14,630 nucleotides of DNA from JAVBLT01 sp031553315 (GTDB lineage Bacteria > Verrucomicrobiota > Kiritimatiellia > RFP12 > DVOR01), in the NCBI GenBank assembly GCA_031553315.1, contig JAVBLT010000063.1, positions 1 through 14,630 on the forward strand, in the 5' to 3' direction. Under the pieces are notes generated by a model. That model made no database searches, was not told the DNA's origin, and saw only the letters and a list, made by a program, of their open reading frames with translations. Every line of letters begins with the position of its first letter. Position 1 is the first letter of the stretch. Below are positions 7,147 through 14,206 of the stretch, in pieces. The translations under genes and the position numbers were made by a program.

Positions 7147-8861
7147 ACACCCTCGCGCCTGTTTATTCCATCAACGCCAATTGCCGCGACTGCTACACCT
7201 GTGTGCGCCGCTGCCCCGTGAAAGCCATCCGCGTGGAAAACGACCATGCCGTGGTCATCCCCGACCGGTGCATCTTCTGCGGCAAGTGCGTACTCGTCTG
7301 CCCCGCCCGCGCCAAACAAGTGCGCGACGACCTCCCCAAAGCCCGCGCCCTCGTTCACGCCCGCCGCGACGTGATTCTCTCCCTCGCCCCCTCCTTTGCC
7401 GCCGAATTCCCCGGCGCCACCGCCGCCCAGCTCGCCGCCGCCTGCAAACGCCTCGGCTTCGCCCAGGTGCGCGAAACCGCCGAGGGCGCAGACCTCGTGT
7501 CCCGCGCCGTGGCGGAGCTCATCGTGAAAAGCCCCGGCCACCGCCTCCAGATCTCGACCGCCTGCCCGGTGGTGGTGGAGCTTGTGCGGCAGTACCACCC
7601 GCGCTTCGCGGCGTACCTCACGCCCGTGATGTCGCCCGTGATGGCCCACTGCGCGATTCTCCGGCGGCACGAACACACCCCCATCGTCTTCGCCGGTCCC
7701 TGCGTCGGCAAAAAAAGCGAGGCCGATTCCGCCCCCGCCGCCCTCGCCGCCGCCCTCACCTTTGAAGAGCTCCGCCAATGGCTCACGCTCGCCGGCATCG
7801 ACCGCCCCGAAAGCACCCCCCCCGACCCCGCCCACACCCTCCCCGGCGACGGCGCCTACTATCCGGTCGAAGGCGGCATGATCCGTTCCGTGGAGCGCTG
7901 CGTGCGCGAGCTTTCCCCCGGTTTCAGGCTCACAGCCATGACCCTCTCAGGCCTCGGCGCCATCGGCCGCATGCTCGAAACGCTCAACCCCGCCCAGCTC
8001 GGCCACCCGCTCTTCATCGAAGCGCTCGCCTGCCCGGGCGGCTGCGTGTGCGGCCCCAAAACGCGCGCCCGCTGCGCCGCCAGCGGCTTTGTCGCCGTGA
8101 TGCAGCACGCCGCCCGGACCGCGCCCGCCTCCCCGCCCGACCTCCCCGTGAAACGCCACTACCGCCCCGCCCCGCTCCCCGAAAAACACTTCGCCCCCGG
8201 CCAGATCGAAGCCGCCCTGCGCACCCTCGGCAAACACAAACCCGCCGATGAGCTCAACTGCGGCGGCTGCGGCTACGATACCTGCCGCGACCTCGCCCGG
8301 GCGCTGGCCTGCGGCGACGCGGAGCCGCAGATGTGCGTGTCCTACATGCGCCAGCTCGCCCAGAAAAAAAGCCTCGCCATCGACCGCGCCCTGCCCTACG
8401 GCCTCGTGGTCGCCGGCGAAAACCTGCGCGTGATTGAGTGCAACGAGCGCTTCGCCCGCATGATGGGCGAGGAAATGGCGATCGCCTACGAAAACCGCCC
8501 CGGCCTGCGCGACGCCGACCTCAGCCGCCTCCTCCCGGGCAACCTCTTGCGCAGCGTGCTCGAAACGGGCGAAGAGATCATGCGCAAAATCGTCCGCCGC
8601 GAAGGCCGCCTCTTCAGCGTCACAGTCTTCAACGTGGAACCCCACACGGTCGTCGGCGCGCTGGTGCTCGATGTGACCGAAAGCGAATCGCGCCGCCGCC
8701 AGCTCATCGAAAAAGCCCGAACCGTGGTTCAAAACACCTCCAAGACCGTGCAGGAAATCGCCTTCATGCTCGGGCGAAACGCCGCGCAGTCGGAGTTGAT
8801 TCTCAATTCCGCCGTCGACATGTTCGCGCCGGTGGATCAGGAGGAGGAACCCGTAAAATGA
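7143..8861 (+). CDS. hydS: Sensory [FeFe]-hydrogenase with PAS domain (HydS-like)
   Basis: This 572-residue protein has four parts. Residues 14-54 bind two [4Fe-4S] clusters (C14, C17, C20, C24 and C43, C46, C49, C53). An H-cluster domain spans about 75-320, with cysteines C141 in STACP, C187 in GPCVGKKSE, and C297 and C301 in EALACPGGC. An additional [4Fe-4S] domain follows, with C373, C376, C381 and C398 (NCGGCGYDTC). A PAS-like domain lies at about 408-520, with a helical tail to 572. In catalytic enzymes the first motif is TSCCP; here the proton-relay cysteine is alanine (A140). The Met of MPC is glycine (G185) and the Met of EVMxC is leucine (L295). Such changes plus a C-terminal PAS are known for putative H2-sensing HydS proteins (Thermotoga maritima, Ruminococcus albus). 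It is probably a cytoplasmic H2 or redox sensor that signals to the phosphatase encoded next. Confidence 0.88.
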   Translation: MNTLAPVYSINANCRDCYTCVRRCPVKAIRVENDHAVVIPDRCIFCGKCVLVCPARAKQVRDDLPKARALVHARRDVILSLAPSFAAEFPGATAAQLAAACKRLGFAQVRETAEGADLVSRAVAELIVKSPGHRLQISTACPVVVELVRQYHPRFAAYLTPVMSPVMAHCAILRRHEHTPIVFAGPCVGKKSEADSAPAALAAALTFEELRQWLTLAGIDRPESTPPDPAHTLPGDGAYYPVEGGMIRSVERCVRELSPGFRLTAMTLSGLGAIGRMLETLNPAQLGHPLFIEALACPGGCVCGPKTRARCAASGFVAVMQHAARTAPASPPDLPVKRHYRPAPLPEKHFAPGQIEAALRTLGKHKPADELNCGGCGYDTCRDLARALACGDAEPQMCVSYMRQLAQKKSLAIDRALPYGLVVAGENLRVIECNERFARMMGEEMAIAYENRPGLRDADLSRLLPGNLLRSVLETGEEIMRKIVRREGRLFSVTVFNVEPHTVVGALVLDVTESESRRRQLIEKARTVVQNTSKTVQEIAFMLGRNAAQSELILNSAVDMFAPVDQEEEPVK

Positions 8862-10030
8862 GCGGAGAAGTCTTTGTAGACGTAGATTGGTTCAACCGCT
8901 GCAAAGCCGGCAAGCCCTGCAGCGGCGATGTGTTTCTCTCCGAACGCTCCCAGGATCGCGCCGATGTGATCGCCGTGCTGACCGACGGTCTCGGAAGCGG
9001 CCAGCAGGCCAATGTGGCCGCCTCGCTCACCGCCACAATGGCCATCGAATACATGAAGGCCGACCTCGACCTGCGCCGTGCCGCCGAAATGATTATGGAT
9101 GCGCTCCCCATCTGCCCCGAGCGCTTCATCTCCTACTCCACCTTCACCATGATCCACGCCCGCGCCGAAGGCACCGTCCGCCTCATCGAATACGAAAACC
9201 CGCCCACCCGGCTCTTCCGCGGCGGCACCCCCATCGACCTTCCCCGCGAATGCCTCGCCCTCCCCCGCTGGAACGGCCGCAAGCTCCACTGCGCCACCTT
9301 CCGCATGGAAAAGGGCGACCGCCTCGTGTTCTTTTCCGACGGCGTCACCCAAGCCGGCCTGGGCACGCGCCCCCACCCCTTCGGCTGGGGCATACAGGCC
9401 GTGGCGCCCGCCATCTCCGAGCGCCTCGACCGCATACCCGGGCAAAGCGCCCGCGAGCTCTGCCGGAGCCTCGTCAACGCCGCCACCCGCCTCGACGGCG
9501 ACCGCGCGGGCGACGACACGACCGCCTGCGCCATCCACTACCGCGACCCGCGCCTCCTCCACATTCTCACCGGCCCCCCCTTCTCCAAAACGCGCGACGC
9601 CGCCTTCGCCGCGCTCGCCGTTCAGCCCGGCGCCAAATCCGCCGTCTGCGGCGGCACCACCGCCGAGATCGTCGCCCGCGAGCTTGGGCGCACCCTTGAA
9701 ACACCCCTGCGCGGCTGCGATCCCGATGTACCCGCCGCCTCGGAAATGCCCGGCGTCGACCTCGTCACCGAAGGCTGCATCACCCTTTCCAAAACCGCCG
9801 ACCTCCTCGAAAGCGCCCAAGAGCCCCGCCGCGCCAACGCCGCCACCCGCCTGCGCGACCTCCTGCTCGAAAGCGACCGCATTCTCTTCGCCGTGGGCAC
9901 CGGCATGAACCCCGCCCACCACGACCCGGATCTCCCCGTCACGCTCGATATCCGCCGCAACATCGTCAAACGCCTTGCCCAAACCCTTGAAAAGCGTTAT
10001 TTTAAAAACGTCGCCATCAACTATTGTTAA
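8858..10030 (+). CDS. SpoIIE/PP2C-type serine phosphatase with uncharacterised C-terminal domain
   Basis: The true start is ATG 8858, which overlaps the upstream TGA (ATGA) and has GGAGGAGG at 8840-8847; a longer open frame upstream is a shadow of hydS. The protein has 390 residues. Residues 1-228 form a PP2C/SpoIIE-type phosphatase. Putative metal-binding acidic residues are D24 (CSGDVF), D43 (LTDGLGSG), D161 (FFSDGV) and D219/D220 (AGDDTT). SpoIIE-type phosphatases usually dephosphorylate Ser/Thr on anti-sigma antagonists. Residues 230-390 form a second domain I cannot name, with the motifs GGTTAEIVARELG (265-277), EGCITLSKTADLL (305-317) and FAVGTGMNPAHHDP (344-357). No STAS antagonist, anti-sigma kinase or Ser/Thr kinase gene is nearby. 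Coupling to hydS suggests it is the output of the H2 sensor. A Ser/Thr phosphatase gene also accompanies hydS in R. albus. Confidence 0.85.
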   Translation: MSGEVFVDVDWFNRCKAGKPCSGDVFLSERSQDRADVIAVLTDGLGSGQQANVAASLTATMAIEYMKADLDLRRAAEMIMDALPICPERFISYSTFTMIHARAEGTVRLIEYENPPTRLFRGGTPIDLPRECLALPRWNGRKLHCATFRMEKGDRLVFFSDGVTQAGLGTRPHPFGWGIQAVAPAISERLDRIPGQSARELCRSLVNAATRLDGDRAGDDTTACAIHYRDPRLLHILTGPPFSKTRDAAFAALAVQPGAKSAVCGGTTAEIVARELGRTLETPLRGCDPDVPAASEMPGVDLVTEGCITLSKTADLLESAQEPRRANAATRLRDLLLESDRILFAVGTGMNPAHHDPDLPVTLDIRRNIVKRLAQTLEKRYFKNVAINYC

Positions 10031-10045
10031 AAAGGAATACGGGTC

Positions 10046-10300
10046 ATGGAAAAAATCACCGTTGAAATCTGCATGGGCACCACCTGCCACATCATGGGTT
10101 CCTCCCAATTCGCCGACCTTGAAGAGACCCTCCCCGCGGCCTGGAAAGACCGCGTCTGCGTGAAAGGCATGCGCTGTATCGGCGCCTGCCAGGATGAAAA
10201 CATCGGCCGGGCCCCCTTCGCCCGCGTGAATGGCGCGCTCATCGAAAGCGCCAGCCGCGAAAAAATCACAACCGCCATCGCAAGAGAAATCGAAAAATGA
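10046..10300 (+). CDS. Small NuoE-like [2Fe-2S] ferredoxin, second copy
   Basis: This 84-residue protein has the same layout as the one at 6892. C9-x4-C14 (CMGTTC) and C44-x3-C48 (CIGAC) would bind a [2Fe-2S] cluster in a thioredoxin-like fold, as in NuoE and HydC. An additional cysteine, C38, lies before the second pair. Identity to the first copy is limited outside the cysteine motifs, so they are old paralogues rather than a recent duplication. The start has AAAGGA at 10031-10036, ten bases upstream. It overlaps the hydrogenase gene by ATGA (10297-10300), so each of the two hydrogenase-family genes here is preceded and coupled to its own [2Fe-2S] gene. Partnership with that hydrogenase is inferred. 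Confidence 0.8.
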   Translation: MEKITVEICMGTTCHIMGSSQFADLEETLPAAWKDRVCVKGMRCIGACQDENIGRAPFARVNGALIESASREKITTAIAREIEK

Positions 10301-11727
10301 GCACCGTCATCAACGAAGCCGACCGCCTCCGCCGGGAAGTTCTCGCCTATGTGATCCGCGCCCTCCTCGCCGGGCAGCCCGAAGAGCTCGACCGCATCCC
10401 CATCCGCATGCGCCCCAAAGGCGGCCCCTCCTCCCGCTGCTGCATCTACAAAGACCGCGCCGCGCTCCGCTACCGCTGCATGTCGGCGCTCGGCCGCCGC
10501 GTGGAAGACGAGGCCGACGAATCCACCCGCCTCGCCGACTACGCCCGCCGCCTCCCCCAGGCCCCCCCCGCCAAAGACCCCTTCATCACCCTCTTCCCCG
10601 ATGCCTGCTCCGCCTGCCTCGAAAGCCAGACCATCGTCACCGACCTCTGCCGCGGCTGCCTCGCCCGCCCCTGCACCACCGTGTGCCCCCGCCAGGCCGT
10701 CACCATCCGCAACGGCCGCGCCGCCATCGACCACCCGCGCTGCGTCAACTGCGGCAAATGCACCGGCGTCTGCCGCTACCACGCCATCATCAACCTCCCC
10801 CTCGCATGCGCCGACGCCTGCCCCGTGAAAGCCGTCAAAAAATCCGACGACGGCCGCGTGCTCATCGACCACACCCTCTGCATCCGCTGCGGTCAGTGCG
10901 TCAAAGCCTGCCCCTTCGCCGCCATCATGCAGACCAACCAAGTCAGCCACGTGGTCACCGCCATCCGCCAAGGCCGCCCCGCAGTCGCCCTCGTGGCCCC
11001 CGCCGCCTCCGCCGCCTTCCCCGAAAGCCCCCGCCACCTCTACACCGCCCTGCGCAGGCTCGGCTTCAGCGCCGTGTGCGAAGTGGCCGCGGGCGCCGAC
11101 GAAACCGCCCGCCTCGAAGCCCTCGAATGGGTCGGGCGGCGCGCCTCCGGCGCCCCCTTCATGACCACCTCCTGCTGCCCCGCCTGGCTGGAATGCGTGA
11201 AACGCCACATCCCCGAAATCGCCCCCCACGTTTCACACACCCCCTCCCCCATGATCCTCACCGCCCGCCGAGCCCGCGAACAATGGCCCGGCGCCCTCAC
11301 CGTGTTCATCGGCCCCTGCATGGCCAAACGCACCGAAGCCGCACCGGAAAACGGCCCCGTCGACCACGTGCTCACCATCGAAGAGCTCGGCGCCTGGCTC
11401 ATGGCCACCCACACCCAGCTCGCCGACCTCGACCCCGGCGACCCCGACCTCGCCGGCACACCCGCCGGCCACGGCTTCGCCCTCGGCGGCGGCGTGGCCC
11501 GGGCCGTCGTCCAAGCCATGCCCCCCGGCGAACCGCCCCCCACCCTGCACCGCATCGACGGTCTCACCCCCAAAAACATCGCCCTCCTGAAAGTGTTTGC
11601 CCGCAACAGCCGCGCCCCCGCCCAGCTCATCGAAGTGATGGGCTGCCCCGGCGGCTGCGCCGCCGGCCCCTGCAATCTCGAGGCCCCCGCCGCCATCGCC
11701 GCCCGCCTGCCCCCTTCAACGCAATAA
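10297..11727 (+). CDS. hydA: [FeFe]-hydrogenase, catalytic type (group B-like)
   Basis: This 476-residue cytoplasmic enzyme should interconvert H2 with protons and electrons. The N-terminal ~95 residues contain RCCIYKDRAALRYR, a feature I associate with group B [FeFe]-hydrogenases. A cysteine-rich region follows: C104/C107, C118-x2-C121-x4-C126-x3-C130, C149-x2-C152-x2-C155-x3-C159, C171-x3-C175-P and C195-x2-C198-x2-C201-x3-C205-P, enough for three or more [4Fe-4S] clusters. The H-cluster motifs are TSCCPAW (291-297, with proton-relay C293 present), GPCMAKRTE (C341; Met replaced by G339) and EVMGCPGGC (C450, C454). All four H-cluster cysteines are present, so activity is likely, unlike the sensor at 7143. 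Its probable role is reoxidising ferredoxin as H2 during fermentation. Maturases HydE, HydF and HydG are not in the window. It resembles HydA2 of R. albus in context. Confidence 0.9.
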   Translation: MSTVINEADRLRREVLAYVIRALLAGQPEELDRIPIRMRPKGGPSSRCCIYKDRAALRYRCMSALGRRVEDEADESTRLADYARRLPQAPPAKDPFITLFPDACSACLESQTIVTDLCRGCLARPCTTVCPRQAVTIRNGRAAIDHPRCVNCGKCTGVCRYHAIINLPLACADACPVKAVKKSDDGRVLIDHTLCIRCGQCVKACPFAAIMQTNQVSHVVTAIRQGRPAVALVAPAASAAFPESPRHLYTALRRLGFSAVCEVAAGADETARLEALEWVGRRASGAPFMTTSCCPAWLECVKRHIPEIAPHVSHTPSPMILTARRAREQWPGALTVFIGPCMAKRTEAAPENGPVDHVLTIEELGAWLMATHTQLADLDPGDPDLAGTPAGHGFALGGGVARAVVQAMPPGEPPPTLHRIDGLTPKNIALLKVFARNSRAPAQLIEVMGCPGGCAAGPCNLEAPAAIAARLPPSTQ

Positions 11728-11816
11728 ACCCAAACCCGATCAAAAACATAACCAATTACAAACAAAAACATTATTTTGCTCAACTCAAAAATCTGTCAAT
11801 TTTCCAAAGTATTGCG
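11728..11816. other. AT-rich spacer between the hydrogenase operon and fic
   Basis: Composition drops sharply to AT-rich right after the hydrogenase stop. I find no hairpin with a T-run, so termination of the hydrogen operon is not explained by a visible intrinsic terminator. It may mark the edge of a transferred segment. Confidence 0.4.
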
Positions 11817-11846
11817 TTGAAAACAATCCCTCTTTCGTGGTATTCT
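11817..11846 (+). promoter_or_regulatory. fic promoter
   Basis: TTGAAA (11817-11822), 18 bases, then TATTCT (11841-11846). The start codon at 11863 lies only about 10 bases past the expected transcription start, with GAGG (11853-11856) between, so the leader would be very short. Confidence 0.55.
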
Positions 11847-11862
11847 TCCGCTGAGGTTTAAA

Positions 11863-13200
11863 ATGAAAATACCGCCATCACCCCCCAGTCTGAACGCACT
11901 CAATAACCTTATTGCCGAGAAAGGTCTTCAGGCGTTACTTCCAGAATTCGACCGTGCGCGCAAACTGACCCATTACGACCATTGGGACAAAATTCGTTTT
12001 CAGGAGCCCCCGGCCGGTTTAACCCGCGAGCAGTGGTGGGGCGTTATCCGCCTTTCGCGCAATTATCGCACCTTGGAAACGCTGACGGCGAAAGACGGTT
12101 CCCCATTCCGCCTCACCCAAACCGATCACCTGAATTCAATGACCCACCAATTGGATCGCCTGCTTGGGTTCTCCTTTATCTCAGAGCATCCCCAAACAAA
12201 AAACCCCGAAAACCATGCGCGTATTTATTTGAAACGCGATCTCTTTGAGGAAGCCATCTCCTCCAGCCAGCTTGAAGGCGCGACCACCACCCGCGAAGTT
12301 GCCCGTAAAATGCTCCGTGAGCACCGTCCCCCACGCGATAAAAGCGAGCAGATGATTGCCAATAATTACTCAGCCATGGAGTACCTCCAAACATGGAAAG
12401 GCTCCCCTCTGACCCAAGCCTTTATCCTTGAACTTCATCGCACGCTGACCGAAAAGACAATCCCAGCCGACCAGGCAGGCCGTTTCAGAACCCCCGACGA
12501 GCCCATTGAAATCGGCGATGGCGTTACCGGAGAAACCATTTTCACCCCCCCCGCCGCCACAGAAATTCAAGAACAGATGGATGCCCTCATCGCCTTTGCC
12601 AACACCCCCTCCCCGCCAGGCGAACCCTTTCTTCATCCCATTCTCCGAGCCATCATCCTTCATTTCATGCTAGCCTATATCCACCCCTTCACCGATGGCA
12701 ACGGCCGCACGGCACGGGCGCTTTTTTACTGGTACCTCCTGCATCACAATTACTGGACCATGCGCTTCATCTCCATCTCAACCCTTCTCAAAAAACACCC
12801 GGCGGATTATACCCGCTCCTACCTCTATACCGAAACAGATTTTAACGACTTAACCTATTTCATGAACGCTCAGCTCGACATTCTACTTGAGGTGGCAACG
12901 GATTTTAAACGCTTCATCGAAAAGAAAATCAGCGAAGAAGCCGAATTCAAAAAATATCATGAAACACTAAACGACCGGCAAATCGCGCTCCTGAGCCATA
13001 GCCGCCGGCATCCCGGATATACCTATACCGCAGATGAACACGCCAAATGGCATGGCATCACCCTAAACACCGCTCGAAGCGATTTGAAAGTCCTTGCCAC
13101 TCTGAAGCTGCTGACCATGAAAAAAGAAGGCAAAACACAAATTTATCAAAGCAAAACGATTTCAAAATCCGTCAACGCAATGGGCGAAAAAAACCATTAG
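11863..13200 (+). CDS. Fic-domain protein (AMPylase/NMP-transferase type) with C-terminal HTH
   Basis: This 445-residue protein has the canonical Fic motif HPFTDGNGRTAR at 274-285, with catalytic H274 and nucleotide-phosphate-binding G279-N280-G281-R282. Fic enzymes transfer AMP or another NMP to hydroxyl side chains. An upstream helix carries SSQLEG (134-139), matching the inhibitory motif [S/T]xxxE[G/N] with E138, so it is an intramolecularly inhibited (class II) enzyme. Residues 375-430 look like a winged helix (ITLNTARSDLKVLATLKLL), suggesting DNA binding and perhaps autoregulation. Many such Fic-HTH proteins exist; targets are mostly unknown. Codon use is visibly more A/T-ending than in the hydrogenase genes, consistent with horizontal acquisition. 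The TAG stop is completed by the first base of the adjacent insertion sequence; without it the frame would add YYKKPYP and stop at TAA. No antitoxin-like small gene is adjacent. Confidence 0.92.
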   Translation: MKIPPSPPSLNALNNLIAEKGLQALLPEFDRARKLTHYDHWDKIRFQEPPAGLTREQWWGVIRLSRNYRTLETLTAKDGSPFRLTQTDHLNSMTHQLDRLLGFSFISEHPQTKNPENHARIYLKRDLFEEAISSSQLEGATTTREVARKMLREHRPPRDKSEQMIANNYSAMEYLQTWKGSPLTQAFILELHRTLTEKTIPADQAGRFRTPDEPIEIGDGVTGETIFTPPAATEIQEQMDALIAFANTPSPPGEPFLHPILRAIILHFMLAYIHPFTDGNGRTARALFYWYLLHHNYWTMRFISISTLLKKHPADYTRSYLYTETDFNDLTYFMNAQLDILLEVATDFKRFIEKKISEEAEFKKYHETLNDRQIALLSHSRRHPGYTYTADEHAKWHGITLNTARSDLKVLATLKLLTMKKEGKTQIYQSKTISKSVNAMGEKNH

Positions 13201-13212
13201 ACTTGTTCGACA
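13198..13212 (+). repeat. Left inverted repeat of the IS
   Basis: TAGACTTGTTCGACA is the exact reverse complement of 14077-14091. The outer TA on each side is best read as the duplicated target, so the element itself starts at G13200. Similarity continues imperfectly inward (CTTG versus CCTTG). Confidence 0.85.
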
Positions 13213-14089
13213 ACTTGATTTTTGTTAGAATTTCGGCATGAAAAGTGAAAAATCAATTGACCGCGTGAGTGATGCCGAGTTTAAATGTCTTTTTGGCGTT
13301 AAAAAGGAAACGTTCGAGCAGATGGCTCAAATTCTCGAATTGGAGTATGCCTGTCTGCATCAGCGCGGCGGGAGCCCGCCCAAACTCACTGTCAGGGATA
13401 AACTGCGTATCACATTGCTCTACTTGAGAGAATACAGGACGATGGCGCATATCGCGTTTGATTGGGGCGTGGCCAAAAGTACGATTTCGGAAAGTATCAA
13501 ATGGGTCGAAGACACGTTGGTCAAGGAGGGGACATTCACGTTGCCCGGCAAAAAAGTGCTCTGAGGGGATGACTCCGCGATTGAATACGTGGTGGTAGAC
13601 GTCACCGAAAGCCCCATTCAACGACCGAAAAAAAGCAAGGCAGGTACTACAGCGGAAAGAAAAAGCAACACACGATAAAGACGCAGGTTGCCATCAACGC
13701 CCAGACGAGGAAAATCATTTGCATTCAACAGGCGAAAGGAAGCGTTCACGATTTTTCTTTGTTTAAGAAGACGCTTGGAAGAGGGGTTCATTCACGCATA
13801 TCCATCAAAGCAGACAGTGGTTATCAAGGATTACGCACCTTGCATGAAAACAGCCGAATTCCCAAAAAGCAAAGCAAGTATCACCCTCTTTCACCCGGTG
13901 AGAGGGATTTCAACCGTCAACTTTCTCGAGAGCGCATCCGGATCGAACACATCAACGCAAAAATAAAGGTCTTTAAAATCATGTCTTATCCTTATCGGAG
14001 TCACTGTCGCCGGCATCTTCTCAGAATGACGTTGATTTGTGCGATTATCAATCAGGATATGGTATGAAAACAAGGATGTCGAACAAGTC
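13200..14089 (+). mobile_element. IS5-family insertion sequence, 890 bp (IS427-like), defective
   Basis: The element is bounded by inverted repeats GACTTGTTCGACA...TGTCGAACAAGTC and flanked by TA on both sides (13198-13199, 14090-14091), fitting a 2-bp TA target duplication. Size, TA target and a transposase split by a frameshift at an A-run fit the IS427 subgroup of IS5. The subgroup is assigned from memory of family traits, not from a database search. The transposase is broken, so the copy is unlikely to move by itself. Confidence 0.8.
13238..14067 (+). pseudogene. IS5-family DDE transposase, broken by a stop and a frameshift
   Basis: The N-terminal half (13238-13561) has a helix-turn-helix region (LTVRDKLRITLLYLREYRT, AFDWGVAKSTISESIKWVE). 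A TGA at 13562-13564 interrupts it, yet the same frame continues with clear transposase sequence (GDDSAIEYVVVDVTESPIQRPKK, the first catalytic Asp being in VDVTESP). At the A7 run 13628-13634 the frame must shift by -1 to read on as KQGRYYSGKKKQHTIKTQ. This second frame carries the next Asp in IKADSGYQG and the Glu in RIRIEHINAKIK, and ends at TGA 14065-14067. The frameshift could be programmed, as in IS427-type elements, but the in-frame TGA before it (possibly from CGA) argues for a decayed gene. Confidence 0.85.
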
Positions 14090-14091
14090 TA
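14077..14091 (+). repeat. Right inverted repeat of the IS
   Basis: TGTCGAACAAGTCTA is the perfect 15-base reverse complement of the left end (13198-13212), including the TA target bases. Confidence 0.85.
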
Positions 14092-14141
14092 TTATAAAAA
14101 ACCATACCCTTAAAACACTTAGAATTTATCCGTAAATAAAG

Positions 14142-14170
14142 TTGTTTTTCGAGTTTAAATATGCTATACT
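14142..14170 (+). promoter_or_regulatory. Promoter of the second transposase
   Basis: TTGTTT (14142-14147), 17 bases, then TATACT (14165-14170) preceded by TGC, giving an extended -10 element. It lies 36 bases upstream of the ATG, with GGAGG at 14198-14202. TTTATCCGT occurs at 14125-14133 and again at 14171-14179, perhaps part of the terminal region of this second element. Confidence 0.6.
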
Positions 14171-14206
14171 TTATCCGTTTTAAGTTAAAAGAGTTACGGA
14201 GGATTT

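Noticed and set aside
8438..8857. N-terminal extension of the phosphatase frame
   Set aside because: It overlaps hydS and is Arg/Pro-rich out-of-frame translation; ATG 8858 has a strong ribosome binding site and phosphatase sequence begins there.
8837..10108. 423-codon minus-strand open frame opposite the phosphatase
   Set aside because: Gly/Ala/Val-rich antisense shadow without motifs or start signals.
10230..11861. 543-codon plus-strand open frame overlapping the hydrogenase
   Set aside because: It is almost purely Arg/Pro/His out-of-frame translation of the hydrogenase gene.
13562..13564. TGA read as an amino acid (stop-codon recoding)
   Set aside because: TGA ends adhE, rarA, the VanZ-like gene and others here, and the affected transposase has another lesion; decay is simpler.
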